From assembly GCA_032622095.1 (NCBI GenBank), contig CP136066.1, positions 59,798,609 to 59,862,608 of the forward strand: a stretch of 64,000 nucleotides of DNA, given 5' to 3'. The notes beneath the pieces are model-generated. The model saw nothing but the letters and a program-made list of their open reading frames with translations, was not told the origin of the DNA and did no database searches. The translations under genes and the position numbers were made by a program. This document shows, one piece after another, positions 55,382 through 64,000 of the stretch; within the stretch, counting starts at the first letter, position 1, and each line of letters opens with the position of its first letter. Source of the DNA: Siphonodentalium dalli (Eukaryota > Mollusca > Scaphopoda > Gadilida > Siphonodentaliidae).

Positions 55382-56605
55382 GATCAAGCGCAAATATTTC
55401 GCAAAATAACATCTATCATTTGCGCTTCAGTGTAAATCTTTGCGCAAATAAAAATTAATATGCATTGATATCACCCCCCTGAATTAATTTTAAATGGCAC
55501 AGACCCACCATATGAGGGAAGCACCCCCCCCAGTAACCCCAATATCTCTTTTATGACCATGGAAATGGTAGAGATATGTGCAGGATATATCTCTTTTATA
55601 AAATATACTAGATCTCTGAGATGGAGACACAAATTCTTGGGGATAGGGATGCTGATAATATGAAAATTGGGGTTTTCCCCAATTTCAAGTCAATAAGTAC
55701 ACCATATGAGGGAAGCGAGTCCCCAGTAACCCCGAATTCCATATTTATGGCCATGGAAATGGTATATATCTGTGTAGGAGATGTCCCTTTAATAAAATAT
55801 ACTAGAGCTCTGGGAGTGAGGCACCAATTCTTGGGACACCAGGGACAGAGATGCTGATATATGCATATGGAAATATTTTTTCTTCAATGTTTCAGTATTA
55901 TATGGGGCTACTACTATGGGTCCATGATAATATACTATGAGATGGACTCTATCATTCACAATCAGAGGGAAGTATAAAGGGAGTGTCAGGTATTTGCGCT
56001 TAAGCGCAAATATATTGATAGACATATACTTGCGCTTAAGCGCAAATGATTCATTTTCACATTTTATATTAACTAATTGCATTTAAGCGTAAATCAGTTG
56101 TAATCATTTACGCTTAAGCATAATTGACTTATGCGTTATCATAATACATTGGAATTATATTAAGAGCAATAATTTCATCGGCTGTCTTACCTTATATGTA
56201 TATTTGTATAATCTGAAGTATGTTAACTTACTGGCATTAGTAATGTGGTTGCATCCATTTCAGCTTGAGTATGTGGAGTTCAATGGGGGTGTATATGAAT
56301 TACGGTTAAGCGCAACTCATTTACGCTTAAGTGGATTTCATTTACACTTAAGCGTAATTGAAATGAATTATGCTTAAGCAAATACATGTACCTATCTCCA
56401 ACTGGTTTCCTCAGTCTGAACATCCATCTTAGTATGGGATCTGGGTGGAGTCCTCACCTATGTTTGAGTAATGTTTTATGGCCTGAGTTAATTTGAGTTT
56501 AGAGCAAATCACATGGGAGTCTTTTTTACATTTATTATTTATTTGCATACAAATATTTGCGCTTAAGCATAAAGCAATTGCGCTTACTTAGTGCAAATAC
56601 ACAAC
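55382..56605. repeat. Array of TTTGCGCTTAAGCGCAAA palindromes, with a 190-bp tandem pair
   Basis: At least ten perfect or near-perfect copies of an 18-22 bp palindrome centred on CTTAAG: a perfect 22-bp copy at 55991-56012, a 16-bp perfect copy at 56030-56045, and variants near 55385, 55420, 56080, 56108, 56298, 56320, 56340, 56368, 56557 and 56578. Several variants change both arms together (GCGC/GCGC to ACGC/GCGT). Between them lies a two-copy repeat (55507-55670, 55698-55857) with ACCATATGAGGGAAGC. Confidence 0.7.
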
Positions 56606-57929
56606 ACTTCTTTACTTCCATCCAATTTTAACTGTCAATGATTGAGTCCATCTTATGGTATATTTATTTGGGCCTATATAAACTCAAAAATTGAAGAAAA
56701 CATAATTCCATATGGATATCTATATCACTATCGCTGTCCCAAACAAATACGGTCTGTACTAGAATAGTGAATAGCAATATGGCACACATGTAGCATTGCA
56801 CAGGTAATTAAACAGTTTGAAATACACATGTAAGACAACTCTTTCTGCACGAGACTGTACCTGCTGTAGTTCGATCATAAAATCGGTCAACGATCTGCAA
56901 CGATTACAAATTTCTATAAATAGTAACATTTTCAACTGTTACCGTTGTTCATTGCTCGATCATAACCACTTTGATTATAATTCTTTCATAACTCGGTCAA
57001 TGTTCTTCCGTTGGTGATTTCAGGCAATAATTCCTTTTATATCCCTCCCATTCGAATTGACTATACCGCTTGTTTTTCGTTTTATTAAGCTGATGTTACG
57101 CTATTCCAGCAAACGGCCTCCCTCCACGGAAGCTATTTTCTGAGAACGAAAGCCGACTCAATCCCGACCAAGTCGGAAGATTTCGGGTGTTTCCGCGACT
57201 GCACACGACAACTCGTTTGTGTATTTATTTCGCGTTTACAGTGGAATTATTCGTCCCGATTGAGGGAAAGTAAATAGTTAGTTACGTGGCCGTATAATTA
57301 GTACAAACTGATATCTGGTTAGGGCATTTCGTGTATGGGGGTTATTTTATTCAGTCTTTCCACAGAATAACGCAGGGAACTCAATTGTGAGGTTCAATTT
57401 ACGTTTCACATCACTTTAACAAAAACAAAACAAAACAACAAACTTTTTTTTTTCAAATTAATTTTCTTATTTTAATTGAGATTAATTTCTTGCTCAATTT
57501 AAAAAAAGAAAGTAACACCATTATAACATCCACCAGGGTGACTCAACTAAATTGGTTTAAATCAGTCTAAAATCAAGAACATGCAAACAGCAGAAACTCA
57601 GAGCTCTATGAGATGAGGAAGGTGCCTGCAATCACAGAATGTTTACTTAACACCATATAGAAGTAACATTGATTATAAAGTAATAAATGAAATGGCAGTG
57701 ATAACAAAATATGTTTGGACTGACAGCTTTGATTAATAGTCTAAATTGATCTGCCTGTTAGAGAGTTTGTATATAAATGACCCATGGCTTATGATAACAA
57801 ACTCCACTCCCAAGGCCAAGTGTGAATGATGAATCTGACAGTTAGGCCAGTAAAATTAAATACCTGTTTTCTCAGGCGATTACAAATGGGAAACTGGATG
57901 AGAAAGAAGGAGGCATTTTTCTTAGCTTA

Positions 57930-58720
57930 CCTAAGATGAAGAATTTACACATTTTTGTGTGGATGGTCCCTAGGTGGCTGGGATTCAGTTATGTTCAAAT
58001 GGGGGTCACATGGTCAAAAAAGTGGCATAGCTAGGGACCTAACTCTTTCCATCCATAGTAATTCTTAAAACATCTTCTCAAGAATAATCGGGGCTATTTA
58101 GCTTTTAATTGGTATGGAAAGTTCTTGGGTGACAGGGATACAGATGTGTTAAAATGAGGTCACCTGGTCAAATAAGGGCGGAGCCAGGGACGTAACTTGT
58201 CCATCCATTGTAATTCTTAAAATGTCTTCCTATCAAGAACCATCAGGCCTATTCAGCTTATATTTGGTATGGGTGACTAGGATTCAGATTTGATTCTGAA
58301 TTGGTCAGAGCCACGGACATAATTCTTTCCCTCATCAGTTATTTTTAAAACATCTTCTCAAGAACCATTTGGCATATTTGGTATACACTTTGGTATAGAG
58401 AGTCCTTGGGTGACTGGGTTCAGATTTGTTGAGATGGGTTCACCAGGTCAATTAGGGGTGCGACCAGGGACATACCTCTTCCCCCAAAGTAATTCTTAAA
58501 ATGGCGCTCATCAAGAGCCATCAGTCCTATTTAGCCTATATGTAGTAACCAGTATGGAGGGTCCCTGTGTTACTTGGGACTGGGTTTCAGATTTGTTAAA
58601 ATGGGTTCGACCAATCAAGAAATGGAATTTTGTGTATATGGCCTATGGAGAGTTGGGATCAAACTTTTTTTGAATGGGGTCCACCATTAAAAAAGGGGAG
58701 CATGTCAGGTTGTAACTTTG
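57930..58720. repeat. Family 3 dispersed repeat, fourth copy
   Basis: About five units with TTAGCTTATATTTGGTATGG, GGGTGACTGGGTTCAG and GGGACATAACTC-like words, diverged more than 29806-30640. Confidence 0.65.
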
Positions 58721-59040
58721 CCACAGTTAGGAAAGCTTGAGGTATCAGTTGTAAAATGCCAACATGTGCAAAGGAATTTCACGAACTTGGGAATGTTTGC
58801 TTCAGTTGAGAGGGAGCAGACTATGGACTATGTGGTTGGTGGGATCTGGACCATATTTCAAGGTGGACACCCCACTGCTCAACGGAGACCCTCTAGGCTA
58901 TGTCCCTCTTTAGGACTACTTTTTTAAAGTGAATTTGACAAGTACTAACTCTTATATGTTTAAGTTATGGATATTATATCAGCATTATGTGTGATAAATA
59001 TGATATTAAGGTAAAATAACTGAGTATTCGATATTTTCGT

Positions 59041-59584
59041 AACTAAACGCCTCAAAAAAATATATTCGGTAACATCGTATGAGATATTGGATGGATTTTG
59101 ATGAAACTTTCCACAAATGATTTGCGGTACCAAAGACATCAAATGTGCTAATTACTGTGTTGTGAGGTTGAGTGAGCACAAATTTAATGGAAGAGGGGCA
59201 CTTTTCAAAAACACAGGTAGAGTGGTCACAGACATCCAGCTGTGCCTTGGTCTCCACTTCTCGCACAGGCTTGGAACATCCTTACCTGTTGGTACCTCAA
59301 TGGCCTACGTGGTGGGGGAAATGGTTTAATGAAAAATGGCTTCAAAGAGACTGATTTCAGTAACGCTGTGTTGCTCACAGCATGAAACATCAATGTGTCA
59401 TTCCAAGGTATGTGGTTAAACTGAATGGCCTGGACATGCAGCAGGAACAATGTGTCCCGAAGATGACACGCATTTTATTGTGGACTCACAGTGTCACTTT
59501 TAGACCACATTAACAGCCAGTAACAACTTGAGTGAAAAATGGAACAGTGGAGTGACTGTCCACTCCATACGTCAAGTGTTTTGC
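59041..59584. other. Unit-3-specific 0.54-kb insertion in front of minisatellite array 2
   Basis: Units 1 and 2 pass directly from TATTTTCTCAACT to the array; here AAACGCCTCAAAAAAATA to ACGTCAAGTGTTTTG intervenes. A short inverted pair GGAGTGACTGTCCACTCC lies near its right end. Frames inside have no recognised domain. Terminal repeats were not found. Confidence 0.5.
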
Positions 59585-60640
59585 AACGCAGGATTCACCC
59601 CTCTATTTTAACTGGTATGCATGCTTCACCTCTATATTATAACTGGTACGCAGGATTCACCCCTCTATTATAACTGGTACGCAGAACTCACCCCTCTATT
59701 ATAACGGGTACGCATGATTCACCCCTCTATTATAACTGGTACGCAGGATTCACCTCTCTATTATAACTGGTACGCATGATTCACCCCTCTATTATAACTG
59801 GTACGCATGTTCCACCCCTCTATTATAACTGGTACGCAGGATTCACCCCTCTATTATAACTGGTACGCAGGATTCACCCCCATATTTTAACTGGTACCCA
59901 GGATTCACCCCTCTATTATAACTGGTACGCAGGATTCACCCCTCTATTATAACTGGTATGCAGGATTCACCCCTCTATTATAACTGGTACGCAGGAATCA
60001 CCCCTCTATTATAACTGGTACGCAGGATTCACCCCTCTATTATAACTGGTATGCAGGATTCACCCCTCTATTTTAACTGGTACGCATAATTCACCCCTCT
60101 ATTATAACGGGTACGCATGATTCACCCCTCTATTATAACGGGTACGCAGGAATCACCCCTCTATTTTAGCTGGTACGCAGGATTCACCCCCGAATTTTGA
60201 CTGGTACACAGGATTCACTCCTCTATTTTAACTGGTACGCAGGATTCACCCCTATATTTTGACTGGTACGCAGGATTCACCCCTCTATTTTAACTGGTAC
60301 GCAGGATTCACCCCTATATTTTGACTGGTACGCAGGATTCACCCCTCTATTTTAACTGGTACGCACGATTCTCCCCTATATTTTAACTCTACGCAGGAAC
60401 CTCCCCTTTGACTGGTACACAGGATTCACCCCTATATCTTAACTGGTACGCAAGATTCACCCCTCTATTTTGACGGGTATGCAGGATTCGCCCCATATTT
60501 TAACCGGTACGCAGGATTCACCCCTATGTTTCAATTGGTACGCCGGATTCACCCCCATATTTTAACTGGTACGCAGGATTCACCTCTATATTTTCACTGG
60601 TACGCAGGATTCACCACTATATTTTAACTGGTACACTGTA
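59585..60640. repeat. Minisatellite array 2 of unit 3 (expanded, over 30 copies)
   Basis: About 34 copies of ACTGGTACGCAGGATTCACC + CCTCTATTATA or CCTCTATTTTA, against ~13 in unit 1 and ~10 in unit 2. The first half is a homogenised CTATTATAACTGG subtype, indicating recent expansion within this array. Confidence 0.9.
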
Positions 60641-60869
60641 TTCATGGGCAGGCCCAGGTGTAGGGTGGCACTTGAGTTGGTGAATACTATTTGACACACC
60701 TGAGTTGGTGCGATTTGACCCACATTAGTTGGTGCATAATATTTTACATACCTGAGTTGGTGCATGCTATTTTTCTAGTTTAAAGGGTCTCAATGAATTC
60801 GAAGTGGGTTCATGTGATGTGGGTTCATTTGAAGTCCAATTAGTCCAATAAGATACTAATGTTTGATAA

Positions 60870-61250
60870 ATACTTAAAGGCGCGGAAGGCGTTCGCGGTG
60901 GGCATTGCCTTAATTAGTGGCATCCGTTAAAACCGCCATAAACAGAAAGCATATTAAAATATAGACAAACCTTGTTCTTATACCAAAATCAAATATCGCG
61001 TAAATAGTACGTTATTGTCAAGATTGTACGCTTTGTTTTGTAAATAAAAGCCAACATTTTTTACATAACCTGGCTTATGTTTACACAACACAGCATAAGA
61101 ACTTGACAATAATATACTATTTACGCGATGTAAGATTGGATTAAGAACAAAATAAGTCTATTTTTTCTGTTTATCTCAGTTTTAACGGGTGTGACTATTT
61201 TAACGACATACCCACATCGAAGGCCATCCGTGTATTTAATGGTTGACATT
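60870..61250. mobile_element. Foldback/MITE-like element, unit 3 copy
   Basis: Counterpart of 15090-15485 with several small deletions; the most diverged of the three copies. Confidence 0.55.
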
Positions 61251-61567
61251 GAAAAAGGTCAAAACATTGAATAATATTCTGAAAGTCATATCAAGACTAA
61301 CCTATTTTAACTTACACTACACGTGTCCATTTTCCGGATGCCTTTGCCGGATCGTTTTAAGCATATATAATATCGTTGGCCCTTTCACACATGTCAGGAC
61401 AACGAATCCGGCAATTTCATTTAGTATCGGACTAAAAATGATCCGTTTCTCGATATATTAACGGTTACGTAAATTCTGCATGACGTCATTTTACGTGGTA
61501 TATCCCCACAGCATACTTGTGTTTGTCTTTTGAAAGTTATTCTTAAAATGCCAACGAGAAAGAGAAT

Positions 61568-61702
61568 GATCTCAACTCCATCGAGGATCTTATCCGTAGT
61601 GTCAGGATATACGTTCCCCAATACGACCCGAAGCATAGAAGTCATCGCGATCCAAAGCAATGCCCGAATTACTGGGAGGAAGTAAAAATAGTTGGGAAAT
61701 GA
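61568..61702 (+). pseudogene. MADF-like domain remnant, unit 3 (best preserved)
   Basis: Reads DLNSIEDLIRSVRIYVPQYD, then DPK, RDPK and NYWEEVKIVGK before a stop at 61700. The YWEEV motif, with the aromatic residue expected of MADF domains, survives here but is SSEEV in units 1 and 2. Upstream ATG codons are out of frame with it, as in unit 2. Confidence 0.5.
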
Positions 61703-61729
61703 TGGCCAAAGTATAGCTTGTAGTATTAA

Positions 61730-62118
61730 AGGTAGGCCTACTCAATCCGATTAGGCGCTCCCAAATTACTATTTCTTTGGCTTTGGGTGTAAAAAATATT
61801 TGATTCGAGTCGAGGAACCCACCCATCAGATATCGATGTTTGAAGTTTGTTAATTTTTGAAGATGTGGATAATTCGAAAATCAAGTGGTTACTATTAAGA
61901 ATAATAACCACTTGATTTTAGAGTTATCCATCTTACACCCGCAATTTGTCTGTTTGAGCACGTGGACGTTGTCCACATCTCCAAAAATTAACAAACTTCA
62001 AAAATCGATATCTGATCACTCTGAGCTTTGAAGGGTGGGTTCCTCGAATCAAATATTTTTTACCCCCCCGAAGCCAAAGAAATAGTAATTTAGGGGTGCT
62101 TAATCGGATTGAGTACCT
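61730..62118. mobile_element. TTAA-flanked MITE, copy B
   Basis: 389 bp, beginning AGGTAGGCCTACTCAATCCG and ending TTGAGTACCT, flanked by TTAA (61726-61729, 62119-62122). Unit 1 at about 17009 reads GTTTTAAGTCAATATT, the empty site. Inverted repeat over most of its length. Confidence 0.88.
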
Positions 62119-62387
62119 TTAAGTCAATATTTATACATAACATGCAAGGAAATCTGGCAATCATTTTCGAACATTTCCGAATTATCCCTGCCATGACCTG
62201 CATGTCACTTAACGTACATAATTGGTATGGTTCGCACTAGTACCAGTTTGTCTGAGGGAGGGTCGCAAATACTCAACAGTAGGAAAATGGAAATAATAAA
62301 AAATAGACCACCACTGGACTGACGAGTGACGAATGAAATTGTCAACAATCTTTGATGATTCTGGTACCCATGATCTCTGAAACTTAA

Positions 62388-62875
62388 AGGTACTCAATTC
62401 GATCAGACGCTCCTAAATTACTATTTCTTTGGCTTCTTGGATAACAAATATTTGATTCGAGTCGCGGAACGTATCCATCAAAGCTCAGAGTGATCAGATA
62501 TCGATTTTTGAAATTTGTTATTTCTATTGTTTGTGGCCCAAATACACGCCACCAAAAGGATGGTCTCGGTCAAAATTGCGGATGAAGATGGATAACTCTA
62601 AAAACAAGTGGTAATACCGTCACTTGAGTATTCACGAAATTTGGCCGTATTACCACTTGTTTTAGAGTTATCCATCTTCATCCGCAATTTTGACCAAGAA
62701 CATCCTTTTGACGGCGTGTATCTGGGCTACAATCAATAGAAATAACAAATTTCAAAAATCAATATCTGATCACTCTGAGCGTTGATGGGTAGGCTCCTCG
62801 ACTCGAATCAAATATTTGTTACCCCCGAAGCCAAAGAGATAGTAATTTAGGGGTGTTTAATCGGATTTAGTACCT
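62388..62875. mobile_element. TTAA-flanked MITE, copy C
   Basis: 488 bp, beginning AGGTACTCAATTCGATCAG and ending TTTAGTACCT, flanked by TTAA (62384-62387, 62876-62879). The empty site is GAAACTTAATGGTGGAGTAT near 17255 and 29217. The two halves pair almost end to end around a short centre. Confidence 0.9.
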
Positions 62876-63033
62876 TTAATGATGGGGTATCCAGGTCTCT
62901 GAATGACTTAGAATAGATATAGGCAGAGGTTATTTTGCGTTTGGTTGCGTGGATGAGACGAGAATAAATATAGACCCCCGTGTACCCTAATCACAATTTG
63001 CCATACCAAGGTGGACATTGGTATACTCTAATA

Positions 63034-64000
63034 GTCTGGTCGATAAACTCAAATTTTAGGGTCAACCTAGAAAAAATTTGGACTAAGTTGGTTTTTATAT
63101 CATTTTGAAGAGGAAGCTCTCCTCTATAACATATCCAAAATCCGCTAAAATCCGCTTTGAGCAATTTTTGTAATTCAAGATGGCGTCCAAGATGGCTTCC
63201 ATTTTCCTATAAGTCAGCTCGATGCAATTATAGTGAGAACATCTTATCATATGTATACACTTGTATACATTTTTGTGAAGCTATGACATAACGCCATCTG
63301 TATGTGCCAAAATTGAAACTTCCCGTCTAAGATGGCCGCCAAAATGGCGACCGGAAGTGGAATTCATACGTTTTTACTAATACTTTTAAGATAAGTTTCT
63401 GAGGTCTTGAACTGGTTGAGAATTGTGACTTTATTTTGTATATAGCATGTTAACTGACCATTGGAGCAATGAAATATGCTGTTCGTGGGGGTCCACACCC
63501 TTCCGATCACTCAAAAATTCGATTTTACAAAACGCTGTATAACATTTTACAAAAGATCCCCTTTGTGATTCTGGTCACATTTCACCAAAAAGTGGGAAGA
63601 ACTGTGCAATGTAAGTGATCCATTCTATATCTTATTGATATTCGAACTCAATATTGGTACCAAAATTGTCACTTTGGCTCAAAATTGCTGTCAAAATGGC
63701 CGCCAAAATATGGAAAAATGTTAATTATTATCCCAACGTGCCATGCAACCGCTTACAAGTTATGGTGATGTACACAAATGACTATTCCGTATTATATACA
63801 TTGAATACCAACATTTCTTATGCACCTTGATTAATTTTTACTATTTACCATTCTTAAATCACCAGAATTATGGGATTTTTCTATCACAAACAGCATCAAA
63901 CTCGGCAAAAAATCACTATCTTTAGTATCAAAGGTTCTTTTTATTTTGATATGCCTTAAATATGACATAGTGTGGTGTTTTAGACAATATTACTCAAGAT
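63034..64000. repeat. Right-edge dispersed-repeat sequence, no gene
   Basis: Similarity to unit 1 stops at 63033. The rest contains three AAGATGGC/AAAATGGC clusters (near 63178, 63330 and 63695; e.g. AAGATGGCCGCCAAAATGGC), resembling motifs at 455 and 34660. It probably continues as a repeat beyond the window. Confidence 0.45.

Larger units (their letters stand above)
53849..58952. other. Unit-3-specific insertion (5.1 kb), repeat-rich, no gene
   Basis: Replaces about 80 bp of unit sequence (26853-26932 in unit 2). It is bounded by family 3 repeats at both ends in the same orientation (53850-54280 and 57930-58720), which could mean one insertion with direct repeats or two separate events. 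The centre (54290-57930) holds a two-copy ~190-bp repeat, an array of CTTAAG palindromes, a 22-bp direct repeat (TTTCATTAGTTTCAAAAT, near 55100) and AT-rich sequence. No protein is recognised. Confidence 0.6.
42686..63033 (+). repeat. TLR segmental duplication, unit 3 (expanded by insertions)
   Basis: Collinear with units 1 and 2 in blocks: 42690-50967, 53342-53848, 58953-59040, 59585-61729, 62119-62387 and 62876-63033. The gaps are unit-3-specific sequence: 50968-53341, 53849-58952, 59041-59584 and two TTAA MITEs. The last matching words are CCCTAATCACAATTTGCCAT and GGACATTGGTATACTCTAAT. Confidence 0.85.

Noticed and set aside
59006-59450. Frames of 60-86 codons in the 0.54-kb insertion
   Set aside because: They overlap on both strands and no reverse transcriptase, transposase or other domain could be recognised.

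Overview
This is eukaryotic, intron-poor, AT-rich accessory DNA, most likely from a bivalve mollusc. The case rests on three intronless Toll-like receptor (TLR) genes in tandem, abundant dispersed repeats of the ATAACT...AAATTTGGTATG and CCGTCCGTCCGTCTGTCTG kind that I associate with bivalve genomes, many long palindromes, and no bacterial-style gene packing. Only two kinds of convincing protein-coding sequence are present: the three TLRs on the plus strand, and one large transposon protein on the minus strand. The species assignment is inference.

Layout. 1-7811 has no gene: dispersed repeats, long palindromes, a ~174-bp tandem array (2990-4190) and a TTAA-flanked MITE (4799-5267). From 7812 to 63033 the window is built from three copies of one segmental duplication, each carrying a TLR: unit 1 (7812-17683, TLR 8294-10639), unit 2 (17684-29600, continued at 33533-33570, TLR 21501-23903) and unit 3 (42686-63033, TLR 46718-49120). 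Each unit runs: upstream flank, candidate TATA box, single-exon TLR, conserved 3' flank, AT-rich palindromes, two 31-bp minisatellite arrays, a foldback element, a decayed MADF-like gene fragment and a shared terminal block. Units 2 and 3 share about 3.3 kb of extra upstream sequence that unit 1 lacks, and their proteins differ at only 12 residues, so they are the youngest pair.

Because the units are paralogous, insertions in one can be read against empty sites in another. This gives target-site duplications directly: an 8-bp TSD for a hAT-type MITE in unit 1 (13354-14122) and TTAA for two MITEs in unit 3 (61730-62118, 62388-62875). The most striking insertion is a 9.1-kb element at 33574-42682, between units 2 and 3. 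It has ~350-bp terminal inverted repeats, a probable 3-bp TTA duplication, and a minus-strand gene of about 1,580 codons. The protein has two CxxC...HxxxC zinc-type modules, a FEN1/XPG-like PIN nuclease core (EAD / DTD / TGSD) and a C-terminal tesmin/TSO1-like CXC domain. The reading frame is cut by one in-frame TGA. This resembles the Academ class of DNA transposons as I remember it, but it has to be compared with Repbase before the name is used.

The TLRs are presumably single-pass pattern-recognition receptors signalling through cytoplasmic TIR domains. Copies 2 and 3 have identical TIR domains, and 11 of their 12 differences are extracellular. The transposon and MITEs appear to have no role in TLR function, but they and the minisatellites supply the repeated sequence through which the cluster could expand and convert.
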